Shown here in pieces: positions 7,890 through 14,944 of a stretch of 32,868 nucleotides of DNA. The translations under genes were made by a program, and so were the position numbers. Under the pieces are notes generated by a model that did no database searches, was not told where the DNA came from, and saw only the letters and a list, made by a program, of their open reading frames with translations. The stretch covers positions 1 to 32,868 of the forward strand of contig JBBQTU010000013.1 in assembly GCA_038213005.1 (NCBI GenBank). Direction: 5' to 3'. The stretch is from JBBQTU01 sp038213005. Its GTDB lineage: Bacteria; Planctomycetota; Phycisphaerae; Tepidisphaerales; Tepidisphaeraceae. Each line of letters starts with the position of its first letter. The first letter of the stretch is position 1.

Positions 7890-8138
7890 ATGACCAAGGA
7901 AGACGCCAAAACCCCGGTGAGCGTCGTGGACCCGCAGTTACTCCAGGTTCTGCGATGCCCGCTGACTCACAGCAGGCTGCGGCGTGAGGATGACTGGCTC
8001 ATCGCGGAGGTCGGTGGGTTGGCGTACCCCATCCGAGACGGAATTCCCTGCATGTTGACCGAGGAAGCCCGGCTGCCCGAAGGCATAGCGTCGCTGGAGG
8101 CTCTGAAGGAAAAACTGCTGCTCAGCACAGCGTCTTAA
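7890..8138 (+). CDS. Trm112/YcaR-like small protein
   Basis: The 82-aa product has the layout of the Trm112p-like (UPF0434/YcaR) family: LLQVLRCPLTHSRL near residues 17-30, then a GGLAYPIRDGIPCML signature at about 41-55. Trm112 proteins in eukaryotes and archaea activate methyltransferases; the bacterial YcaR-type proteins have no settled role. Typical members bind zinc through two Cys pairs, but only two cysteines (in RCPL and IPCML) remain here, so zinc binding is doubtful. The ATG at 7890 is chosen over the in-frame ATG at 7869 because of the strong AAGAGGTG at 7876-7883. The gene appears monocistronic. Confidence 0.78.
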   Translation: MTKEDAKTPVSVVDPQLLQVLRCPLTHSRLRREDDWLIAEVGGLAYPIRDGIPCMLTEEARLPEGIASLEALKEKLLLSTAS

Positions 8139-8162
8139 GGAACGGTACATCAACAACCGTCC

Positions 8163-8206
8163 GGCTCGGAGAGGCCAACCCCCTCCGAGCCTCCCCCAGG
8201 GGGAGG
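8163..8206. repeat. Two adjacent hairpins in the gap after the Trm112-like gene
   Basis: GGCTCGGAG (8163-8171) pairs with CTCCGAGCC (8183-8191). Overlapping it, CCTCCCCC (8190-8197) pairs with GGGGGAGG (8199-8206). They lie between convergent genes and lack a T-run. They may act as a terminator or be a dispersed palindromic element. Confidence 0.5.
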
Positions 8207-8297
8207 ACCAAGAAGAGATCATCGCGCCATTCCTGCCAGTTATTGATGCGCCGGTCCTGACCCACCGCACGCGCCTCACTTGGCGCTCAATTGACGC

Positions 8298-9026
8298 TCA
8301 CTTGGCGGGCGGCAAAGCTGGTTCTTCGTCGTCGACGCCCCCCGCCGCTCCCGGACCTCTGCGGCGGGGACCGCGCGGCATATCAGAGTGCAGCGTCACC
8401 GGCCCATCAGTGACAAACGCGTCGACGCGCCGTTCCACCATCCGAGTGGTTGTCCCCCGGTCCCTGGTCAGACGGTCCTCTTCCACCTTCAGCGACTGAC
8501 GCAGACGCTCAATCCGATGCTCACGCTCTTTAAGCCCGAGTTTGACCAGTTCTGTCACCTTCTCCCGCAGGATCTTCCGCAGCGGCTCGCGCTCAGCCGG
8601 GGTCCGTGTGCGGGCCAGCAGTCCGTAGATGGCGTCTTCCACCGTCATCTGCTGAACCTTGATGTCGTACAACTGCGTGTCTTCCTCGCGCAAGATCTGC
8701 AGATGCCGCCAGCGGGCGGCCACGTAGACCATGACACTGCGGCGCACGGCGCCGGCCTCGGGCAATGACTCCAGTGCCGCCCAGCGCGCCGGGGCGAACT
8801 CCCGCATGAATGCCGCGATGTCCTCCGTCTCCTGCTCCGACCCCACCGCAGCGGCAGCAAGCACCGCACGTTGCCGGGGCGACGGAGGATCGCCCGGAGC
8901 GGCCAACTCGCGCGGTTCGCGGGCGGCCGGGCCGTCGTTGGCTGCCATCGCAACAGCGGGCAGCACTGCGGCACAGAACACCCCGGCCGCCACAAGACGC
9001 ATCAATGTATTTGAGACCAGTGTCAT
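8298..9026 (-). CDS. Secreted hypothetical protein, third gene of the sigma-factor operon
   Basis: The 242-aa product has a signal peptide (hydrophobic core in about residues 10-30, ending AVAMA). Most of the rest is helical and charged, with a heptad-like stretch KEREHRIERLRQSLKVEE near residue 170-190 that could form a coiled coil; this layout recalls small periplasmic stress sensors, but no family motif is visible. It is predicted to be periplasmic. The ATG at 9026 is preferred to the GTG at 9038 because GAGAGG lies about 6 nt upstream of it. The anti-sigma gene ends 8 nt before, so the three genes form one operon, which suggests a role in sensing or response for this extracytoplasmic system. 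Confidence 0.7.
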   Translation of the reverse strand: MTLVSNTLMRLVAAGVFCAAVLPAVAMAANDGPAAREPRELAAPGDPPSPRQRAVLAAAAVGSEQETEDIAAFMREFAPARWAALESLPEAGAVRRSVMVYVAARWRHLQILREEDTQLYDIKVQQMTVEDAIYGLLARTRTPAEREPLRKILREKVTELVKLGLKEREHRIERLRQSLKVEEDRLTRDRGTTTRMVERRVDAFVTDGPVTLHSDMPRGPRRRGPGAAGGVDDEEPALPPAK

Positions 9027-9034
9027 AGTTCCTC

Positions 9035-9688
9035 TCACCAGTGGTACTGCACGCTCGGTTGTGACGTATCGGCCTGCCCGTCCAGTTCCTGCAGACGGGT
9101 CAACTCGGTGGCGGCGAAAACCAGCCCGGACGAGCCACTGTCATTCTGTTGCCGGCTCTCGTCAAACGTGGCAATCAGCGTATCGGCCTCACGGGATGTC
9201 TCGGGTGTGGCGACGTCCGCGGGGGAGTCGTCGAGTTCTGTCCAGTTCGGCAGATAGGCCAGTTCTCTGCCGGCGGTCGCCGCTGCCCTGTAGTCGGGCT
9301 CGATGCTGCTCCACAAGATCGCCACCGCGACAAGGATAATCGCCGCCGCTGCTAGCGGATACAGGAACCAGGGAGTATGGCCGGCGGCGATCACCTGCGG
9401 AGCTTGGGCCGGCTGACTGAGGCGCTGCGCCGTCCACTGCCGGAAGATCGGCGAAAGCCGCTCACGGGCGCGCTCGGTCGGAGCGGCCGCGGCCAGGGCC
9501 GTATCCATGCCGAAACTCAGCGCTGCACGATTCACCAGGCGATCCATCGCGATGCACTGGGCGCGCAGCGCGGTATCACGCTCCAGCATCCGCTGCACCT
9601 CGATGCAGTCTTCCTGGGGCAGTTCGCCGGCCAGATAAAGCATCAGCACGGCTTCATTGTTCTCAAGTTGGCTCAGCAGATTGCTCAT
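9035..9688 (-). CDS. Membrane anti-sigma factor (putative)
   Basis: The 217-aa product has a cytoplasmic helical N-terminal part (LSQLENNEAVLMLYLAGEL, then an acidic 'QRMLERD' helix) typical of proteins that pair with ECF sigma factors. A single membrane segment follows at about 107-127 (PWFLYPLAAAAIILVAVAIL), then an acidic extracytoplasmic tail. No His-Cys zinc motif of the ZAS class is present. Its ATG overlaps the sigma-factor stop by four bases (ATGA), supporting translational coupling and 1:1 production. It would hold the sigma factor at the membrane until a signal reaches the outer domain; that is inferred from layout and context. Confidence 0.75.
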   Translation of the reverse strand: MSNLLSQLENNEAVLMLYLAGELPQEDCIEVQRMLERDTALRAQCIAMDRLVNRAALSFGMDTALAAAAPTERARERLSPIFRQWTAQRLSQPAQAPQVIAAGHTPWFLYPLAAAAIILVAVAILWSSIEPDYRAAATAGRELAYLPNWTELDDSPADVATPETSREADTLIATFDESRQQNDSGSSGLVFAATELTRLQELDGQADTSQPSVQYHW

Positions 9689-10302
9689 GATTCACCCCCA
9701 CCGGCCGCATTGTCCATCAGCTTGCGCAGCTTCAGCAAGGCCTTGTTCATCCGCCCAAGGGCCGTGTTCAGCGGGCAACCCAGCGTCTGGGCGATCTCCA
9801 CAAACTTGAGGTTGCCATAGTACCGCATACATACCACCTCTCGCTGAGCCGACGGCAGTTCCTCGATCGCGGCCCGAAGCCTCTGCGCTTCCTCGGTCGC
9901 CAGCAGATGGTGCGAAGAGTCCGGGGCATTCCCCTTGCTCTGGGCCATCAGCCGCAATTCCTCGGTCGCGGCCCGCTGCCGCGTCCTGGATCGCCACAGG
10001 TCAGTGGCCTTGTTCGTGGCGATCCGAAACAGCCACGCCCTGAACCCACCCGGCCCGGAGGCGACATCAAACCGATCGATATGGTCCAAGACGCTCAGCC
10101 ATACATGCTGATGAAGATCCTCGGCCATGGCTGCATTGCCGCACAGTCGCGACAGATATCGCATCAGTGCCGGGGCATACCGCCGCGTCAACTCGTCACC
10201 GGCCTGCGGCTCACCGCCGCGCAGCCGCTCCACCAGCGCTTCATCGCTGAGGACGACCGACTCGTCGGCCGGCGGAGCTTTTTTCGGCAACATCGCGGTC
10301 AT
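9685..10302 (-). CDS. ECF-type RNA polymerase sigma factor
   Basis: The 205-aa product has sigma region 2 (about residues 33-115, GGFRAWLFRIATNKATDLWR including the -10-binding helix) and region 4 (about 145-195, LPSAQREVVCMRYYGNLKF with a helix-turn-helix ending in NTALGRMNKALLKLRKLM). Sigma regions 1.1 and 3 are absent, as in group IV factors. The ATG at 10302 is taken as start; a TTG at 10338 would add 12 residues. No strong Shine-Dalgarno is visible; a five-codon frame (MVTTE) at about 10318-10301 ends in an ATGA overlap with the chosen ATG. It heads an operon with an anti-sigma factor and a secreted protein. Its target genes cannot be deduced. Confidence 0.9.
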   Translation of the reverse strand: MTAMLPKKAPPADESVVLSDEALVERLRGGEPQAGDELTRRYAPALMRYLSRLCGNAAMAEDLHQHVWLSVLDHIDRFDVASGPGGFRAWLFRIATNKATDLWRSRTRQRAATEELRLMAQSKGNAPDSSHHLLATEEAQRLRAAIEELPSAQREVVCMRYYGNLKFVEIAQTLGCPLNTALGRMNKALLKLRKLMDNAAGGGES

Positions 10303-10475
10303 TCGGTCGTCACCATCAAGAACGTACAGGGCGGCCAATTATTGCGCAACGGCCCTCACAGCGTAATCCCAAGGCGGGTTGAGCGGAAATCACGCAACCC
10401 AGATGCCGGAAAAGGCCGGCGAGTCTGCTGCTTTAGCACTCCAACCCCGGATGAAGGGCAGATCAGGGCACGGGC

Positions 10476-10481
10476 ATTATA
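10476..10481 (-). promoter_or_regulatory. Perfect -10 (TATAAT) upstream of the sigma operon
   Basis: TATAAT on the minus strand would start a transcript near 10469, giving a leader of about 165 nt before the sigma-factor ATG. The -35 region at 17 bp (TAACCA) matches only three positions. Confidence 0.45.
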
Positions 10482-10569
10482 ACCCACTTAGACACAAATG
10501 GTTATATCGCACGTGTCAGTCGTCCTCCACCCGTGGCGGCAGCAGACCGGGCGGGCGGGGCGAATTTGC

Positions 10570-10597
10570 GTGACACGCCGCTGACAGCCGCTATAGT
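10570..10597 (+). promoter_or_regulatory. Sigma-70-type promoter for the two membrane-protein genes
   Basis: GTGACA (10570-10575), a 16-bp spacer and TATAGT (10592-10597) match consensus at five of six positions in each box. It lies 58 bp before the ATG at 10655 and back to back with the sigma-operon promoter. Confidence 0.6.
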
Positions 10598-10654
10598 CAT
10601 TGCTGGGAAGAAGTTGCACGCTGATGGGGCGCAACGCCGTCATGGGTTTGACGT

Positions 10655-11398
10655 ATGGTCCAACAACTACTCAGCTTGGTTCCCGCGGAGCAGGTGCGAA
10701 CACTCCTGCTGGCGATCGTTCTCACGGGAACCATTATCGGTGCCGCCACCCTGCTGCTGGGAGGCCTGCGCAGCCGGTTCATGATCTGCCTGCTGATGCT
10801 GGTCGTGGGGACGCTCATCGGCCACAGCGCTCCGCAATGGTTCGGTCTGCGGGTCGAGCCCAACGCGACGGCGATCCTCGGCGCGATCGTGATGGGCATT
10901 CTCGGGTTTGCGTTTCACCGCGTCTGGGTGGCAATCTGTCTTGGCCTGGTGGTCGCAGGTCTGGCGGCGGTGATCTTGTGGTTCAACCTGGACGCCGGCC
11001 GGTCGTTCCAAGCACCAGCGGCCGAGCACGGCATGAGCGTGTCGGCATACCTTCGGCTGTGCTGGGAACACTTTCCCGCCGCCTACAGGGCCAGCGTGCC
11101 GGTGGTCTGTGTACCGGTCTGCGTGGCAGGGTTCGCCGTGGGGCTACTACTGAATCGGCTGGGCACGGCTCTCCTGTACAGCATTCTGGGCACATCCATC
11201 ATGTTCCTCTGCCTGCTGTTTGGCGAGGCGTCGGAGCAGATGCCCGCGACGAGCTATCTGCTGCCGGGGCTGACTGAGTTGCGGGTCGTCCTCTTCGCTG
11301 GATTCGTAATACTGGGTACACTGGTGCACTTGGCGACGATGCCGCGGCCGCGAAATGCGGCGAGTCGGCCGGAACCGAAGCCGGAAGACGACTCCTGA
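10655..11398 (+). CDS. Multi-pass membrane protein, paralogue of the next gene
   Basis: The 247-aa product has about six or seven hydrophobic segments (near 17-37, 42-60, 70-90, 92-112, 147-168, 170-190 and 210-230), many glycine-rich, and a short charged C-terminal tail. No transporter or enzyme motif is recognisable. Its first four membrane segments align well by eye with those of the following gene, which resembles the TM198/DUF4203 group, so the two are likely diverged paralogues. It has a good promoter upstream but no clear Shine-Dalgarno before the ATG at 10655. The cytoplasmic tail is rich in Pro and Glu. Function unknown; location inferred as the cytoplasmic membrane. Confidence 0.72.
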   Translation: MVQQLLSLVPAEQVRTLLLAIVLTGTIIGAATLLLGGLRSRFMICLLMLVVGTLIGHSAPQWFGLRVEPNATAILGAIVMGILGFAFHRVWVAICLGLVVAGLAAVILWFNLDAGRSFQAPAAEHGMSVSAYLRLCWEHFPAAYRASVPVVCVPVCVAGFAVGLLLNRLGTALLYSILGTSIMFLCLLFGEASEQMPATSYLLPGLTELRVVLFAGFVILGTLVHLATMPRPRNAASRPEPKPEDDS

Positions 11399-11459
11399 GA
11401 GTCGACGGTTGCTCAAGGCGTTGCACGGACGTAACCCTGTTTCATGCGAAGGAGCGAGT

Positions 11460-12197
11460 ATGCACTGCGTTTTCATCCTGGCTGCAAAGACCGGGACTCT
11501 GCACGAATGGCTGTCACACCCGAACTATCTGCCCAACTATGACGATGTCATGAAGTGGTGTCATGGCATGGATCCCGGGTCGGCCGCCCTGCTGCTGATC
11601 CTGGGCGTGGTGTTCCTGCTTTTCGGATTCACGATTTACCGGGCGCTGATCGCGCTGACCGCAGCCATCCTCGGGGCGTATCTGGGCTTTGGCCTGACTG
11701 AGAATACGCAGAATATGAGCCTGATCGGTCTGTCGGTCGGCGCGGTGATCTTCGGAGCGGTCGCGTGGGTCTGGACCAACTGGATCGCGGCGGTCATTGG
11801 CGCGATCATCGGTGGTCTGCTGGGCAGTGCCGTCTGGCAGATGGCCGGGCTCAACCCCACGTTCGCTTGGTCCGGCGCCCTGACGGGTGCGGTGCTGTTG
11901 GGACTGCTGTGCTTCCTGCTCTTCCGGATCAGCGTCATCCTCTACACCAGTTTGCAGGGCGCGGTGATGCTGGCGTTCGGCGGGCTGGGGATGGCATACC
12001 GCTACGATGCGGCCGGACACTTCGTCGATGCCCGAATGAAGGCCTGGCCAATGATTCTGCCTGCCACGGTACTGGTGCTCATGCTCTGCGGCGTCGCCTA
12101 CCAGTACATGAAAGCCCCAACGGGCGGCGGCGGAGGTGGCGGAGGCAAGAGCAGTTCCGGCTCCAAGCCCAAGGCGGCTCCGGCAGAGAAGGAGTAG
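11460..12197 (+). CDS. Multi-pass membrane protein resembling the TM198/DUF4203 group
   Basis: The 245-aa product has about seven closely packed hydrophobic, Gly/Ala-rich segments from residue 40 to 220 (for example AALLLILGVVFLLFGF and WIAAVIGAIIGGLLGSAVW). It ends in a cytoplasmic tail with an eight-glycine run followed by Lys, Ser, Pro and Glu. The arrangement resembles the DUF4203/TM7S3-TM198-like domain; this is by eye and family function is unknown. The ATG at 11460 is chosen because GAAGGAG (11448-11454) lies 5 nt upstream; the open frame extends further but has no better start. It follows the preceding paralogue by 61 nt and is probably in the same transcript. Confidence 0.75.
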   Translation: MHCVFILAAKTGTLHEWLSHPNYLPNYDDVMKWCHGMDPGSAALLLILGVVFLLFGFTIYRALIALTAAILGAYLGFGLTENTQNMSLIGLSVGAVIFGAVAWVWTNWIAAVIGAIIGGLLGSAVWQMAGLNPTFAWSGALTGAVLLGLLCFLLFRISVILYTSLQGAVMLAFGGLGMAYRYDAAGHFVDARMKAWPMILPATVLVLMLCGVAYQYMKAPTGGGGGGGGKSSSGSKPKAAPAEKE

Positions 12198-12298
12198 CCG
12201 CCGCGGGCGGAGTCCGGCCGCCTCAGTGGTCATGCGGCGCGCCGGGCAAGTGGTGGCCTGACGTCTGGAGCGGCGACGGGAAATCGCAAGGGTCTGGT

Positions 12299-12327
12299 TT
12301 GACTCACCCGCAGTACAGGCAGAGAAT
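12299..12327 (+). promoter_or_regulatory. Metallothionein promoter
   Basis: TTGACT (12299-12304), a 17-bp spacer and GAGAAT (12322-12327) make a good sigma-70 promoter. ACTCA within 12302-12307 and TGAGT near 12333-12337 form an inverted pair flanking the -10, a possible operator. Confidence 0.55.
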
Positions 12328-12346
12328 CGGTTGAGTGAGGCCCCCC

Positions 12347-12526
12347 ATGGAGAATATCCGCAATAAGTGTGCATGCCCGACCTGCCAGTGCCGTGTGGAG
12401 CCGGGAAAAGGCGTCCTGCGAAACAACAGGGTCTACTGTTGCCAAGCCTGCGCCAGCGACTGCACCGAGACCACGTGCGTCTGCGTGCATGACCGGTGCG
12501 AAGAGCACCCTGCGCAGCCCAAGTGA
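12347..12526 (+). CDS. Bacterial metallothionein (SmtA/BmtA type)
   Basis: This small cytoplasmic protein should bind Zn, Cd or Cu ions through clustered thiolates. The 59-aa product has 11 cysteines (8, 10, 13, 15, 31, 32, 35, 39, 44, 46, 51) and two histidines (48, 54). The pattern KCACPTCQC near the N-terminus and YCCQACAS in the middle match the family of cyanobacterial SmtA and Pseudomonas BmtA (about 55-60 aa). The ATG at 12347 has a TGAGG ribosome-binding site at 12336-12340; the in-frame GTG at 12335 would destroy that spacing. It has its own promoter and no visible SmtB-type repressor gene in the window. Copy at 12.5 kb is followed by strong terminator-like palindromes. Confidence 0.88.
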   Translation: MENIRNKCACPTCQCRVEPGKGVLRNNRVYCCQACASDCTETTCVCVHDRCEEHPAQPK

Positions 12527-12553
12527 GGCGGGCGGAGCGTCCTGACCGCCGTG

Positions 12554-12650
12554 AGAAAACCCACTGACTACCGTCCGTGGGTGCTTCGCGCTGACGGAGC
12601 ATCGCTGGCGAAGCAAAACAAAACCCACGGACAGCAGTCCGTGGGTTTTT
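12554..12650. terminator. Paired terminator-like palindromes with alternative pairing
   Basis: The strong hairpin at 12620-12650 has AAAACCCACGGAC, loop AGCA, GTCCGTGGG and a T5 run, and serves as a bidirectional terminator between the metallothionein and typA genes. A degenerate copy (about 12556-12582) precedes it in the same orientation, and TGCTTCGC / GCGAAGCA lie between them. GTCCGTGGG of the first copy can pair with CCCACGGAC of the second, giving a mutually exclusive longer hairpin. Confidence 0.8.
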
Positions 12651-12658
12651 GGTGTCAT

Positions 12659-12748
12659 CATCTGACCGCACGCAGAGGGAGCAGCCGTCGCCGGGCAAAC
12701 CAAGGCCCCGATTACTCCCATCTAACCGCACGCCGAGGGAGCGGTTCC
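12659..12748 (+). repeat. Direct repeat with 60-bp period
   Basis: CATCTGACCGCACGCAGAGG continues into GAGC at 12659-12682 and recurs at 12719-12742 with two substitutions. The second copy can form an AACCGC/GCGGTT hairpin (about 12723-12746). It lies between the terminator and the end of typA. Confidence 0.75.
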
Positions 12749-12770
12749 TTGCGGCGGGCTTGTTTTCGGA

Positions 12771-14633
12771 TCATCCCTCGATGACTTCGACGACCTGTGC
12801 CGCCTTCTTGCCGGCCTTCTTGCGGTCGGTCTCGTTCAGAAGTTCCTTGCGGATGCGGATGCACGACGGGGTGACTTCGACGATTTCGTCTTCCTCGATG
12901 TATTCCAGCGCCTGCTCCAGGGTCATCTTTCGCGGGGGTTCCAGGATGATCATCTCATCGCTGCTGGTGGTGCGCATGTTGGAGAGTTTCTTGGCGGTGG
13001 TGGGGTTGACGACCATGTCATCCTCACGGGCGTTTTCCGCGACGACCATGCCGGGATAAACCGCTTCGCCGGGGGAAACGAACATCACGCCGCGTTCCTG
13101 AAGATTGTTGAGGGCAAACCCATTAGCGTTGCCAGCGGAGTTGGAGATCATGACGCCGTTACCGCGCGTAGGAATCTCGCCGCGCATCGTGGCGTATTCG
13201 TGGAACGTGTGGTGCATGATCGCCGTGCCCTGGGTCGCCGTCAGCATGCGTGTTCGCAGGCCGATCAGGCCACGGGCGGGGATGGTGAACTCAAGGTGGA
13301 CCTGGCCGCTGCGGTTGTCCATGCGGGCCAGTTCGCCCCGGCGGTTGCCCACCAGTTCCATGACGCCGCCCATGTTCTTTTCAGGCACATCAATGACCAG
13401 ATATTCGATGGGTTCGAGCTTATTGCCGTCCTTGTCGCGGTGCATGATGACATGGGGCTTGCCAATGGCGAGCTCAAAGCCTTCACGACGCATGTTCTCG
13501 ATCAGCACGCCGAGGTGCAGCAGGCCGCGGCCGGCGACGCTGAAGGCGTCCTTGTTGCCGGCTTCGGTCACGCGGAGGGCGACGTTGCTCTGCAACTCGC
13601 GATCAAGGCGTTCGCGGAGGTTACGGCTGGTGACGTACTTGCCTTCCTTGCCGGCAAACGGCGAGTCGTTGACCCTGAACATCATGGTCAGCGTGGGCGG
13701 CTCAACGTCGGTGCTCTCCAGCGGCATGATGTTCTTGGGGTCGCAGATGGTGTTGCCGATATCGACCTCTTCCAGGCCGATCAGGGCGACGATGTCGCCG
13801 GCCTCAGCCTGCTCGACATCCTTCTGGCCGAAGCCATCGAAGACGCGGACCTGCTGGACGCGGGTGAGGACCTTTTCGCCCTCGCGCTTGATGACGGCAA
13901 CCTGCTGGCCCGTCTTGATGACGCCGTTGTAGATGCGGCCCACGCCGATTCGGCCGACGTAGTCGTTGTACTGAATGTTGGTGATGCGAAGCTGAAGCGG
14001 CAATTCCGGGTCGCCGTGAGGGGCCGGAACGTGCTTCATCAGGGCTTCGAAGACCGGCTTCATGTCCACGCCGGGTTCTTCGAGTGTCCACGAAGCGGTG
14101 CCGGCTCGGCCACAGGCGTACAGGACAGGGAAGTCAAGGGCCTCGTCGTTGGCGCCAAGTTCGACAAAGAGGTCGAAGACCTCGTTGAGGACGGCATCAG
14201 CGCGGGCGTCGTGGCGGTCGATCTTGTTGATGACAACGATCGGATGGAGCTGGTTTTCGAAGGCCTTTTTCAGGACGAAGCGGGTCTGGGGCATGGGGCC
14301 TTCGGCGGCGTCCACGAGGAGGAAGCAGCCATCGGCCATCGACAGGACGCGCTCGACCTCGCCACCGAAGTCGGCGTGGCCGGGGGTGTCGATGATGTTG
14401 ATCTTGATGACCTCGCCTTCGGGCGTCGTGTAGGCGACGGCGATGTTCTTGGCGAGGATGGTGATGCCGCGTTCCCGCTCCAGAGGGTTGGAGTCGAGCA
14501 TGCACTCCTGTGTGAGCTGGCTGGCGCGGAAGTTTCCGCACTGCTTGAGCAGGGCGTCAACCAGGGTGGTCTTACCATGGTCGACGTGGGCAATAATGGC
14601 AACGTTACGAATATCGTGGCGTACGCGGTTCAT
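12771..14633 (-). CDS. typA: Translational GTPase TypA/BipA
   Basis: This ribosome-binding GTPase of the elongation-factor class aids 50S assembly and growth under stress. The 620-aa product shows G1 AHVDHGKTTL near residue 15, the switch I region ERERGITILAKN, G3 DTPGHADFGGEVERVLSMAD, and G4 NKID. The C-terminal half contains the EF-G-like domains and the BipA-specific end (EDEIVEVTPSCIRIRKELL). Family members are usually about 605-615 aa. The ATG at 14633 is preferred; the in-frame ATG at 14651 would add six residues and neither has a clear Shine-Dalgarno. A promoter TTGTGG-17-TATCAT lies at 14736-14764. The gene ends next to the repeat region and is transcribed alone. Confidence 0.96.
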   Translation of the reverse strand: MNRVRHDIRNVAIIAHVDHGKTTLVDALLKQCGNFRASQLTQECMLDSNPLERERGITILAKNIAVAYTTPEGEVIKINIIDTPGHADFGGEVERVLSMADGCFLLVDAAEGPMPQTRFVLKKAFENQLHPIVVINKIDRHDARADAVLNEVFDLFVELGANDEALDFPVLYACGRAGTASWTLEEPGVDMKPVFEALMKHVPAPHGDPELPLQLRITNIQYNDYVGRIGVGRIYNGVIKTGQQVAVIKREGEKVLTRVQQVRVFDGFGQKDVEQAEAGDIVALIGLEEVDIGNTICDPKNIMPLESTDVEPPTLTMMFRVNDSPFAGKEGKYVTSRNLRERLDRELQSNVALRVTEAGNKDAFSVAGRGLLHLGVLIENMRREGFELAIGKPHVIMHRDKDGNKLEPIEYLVIDVPEKNMGGVMELVGNRRGELARMDNRSGQVHLEFTIPARGLIGLRTRMLTATQGTAIMHHTFHEYATMRGEIPTRGNGVMISNSAGNANGFALNNLQERGVMFVSPGEAVYPGMVVAENAREDDMVVNPTTAKKLSNMRTTSSDEMIILEPPRKMTLEQALEYIEEDEIVEVTPSCIRIRKELLNETDRKKAGKKAAQVVEVIEG

Positions 14634-14735
14634 ACAATTTGTGCGATGCATAAGCAAACCAAAGGCCGGGCAGCGGGCAGAGAAACATCTCAGCCATGTC
14701 TGGAGGTAGGCCAGTCCCGAAACCGAAGGGGGAGC

Positions 14736-14764
14736 ATGATACTCTGCGGGGGCTGAATCCACAA
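14736..14764 (-). promoter_or_regulatory. typA promoter
   Basis: On the minus strand TTGTGG (14764-14759), a 17-bp spacer and TATCAT (14741-14736) suggest a sigma-70 promoter, giving a leader of about 95 nt before the ATG at 14633. The rest of the 311-bp divergent gap (14634-14944) shows no gene. Confidence 0.45.
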
Positions 14765-14908
14765 CAGGACATTGCGGGGTCGAGCGATTCCGCAGTCAAT
14801 GAGGCAAACGAGCGAGGGACGGGCATTTGAACCTATTTCCGAGGTCCTCAGATTCGCAATCGGTGAATTCGTCAGGTTTGAGCGGTCCAGACCGCAGGGA
14901 TATTGCGC

Positions 14909-14937
14909 TTGCCTTCTGCCGATCCACAGGGCATTCT
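14909..14937 (+). promoter_or_regulatory. Weak promoter of the cysteine-cluster gene
   Basis: TTGCCT (14909-14914), a 17-bp spacer and CATTCT (14932-14937) match four and three of six consensus positions. The -10 ends 8 nt before the ATG at 14945, giving a leaderless mRNA if real. Confidence 0.35.
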
Positions 14938-14944
14938 CCGCGTC

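Noticed and set aside
13200..14756. Long plus-strand frame (518 codons) opposite typA
   Set aside because: It is the antisense of the well-supported typA gene, and its translation has no family likeness.
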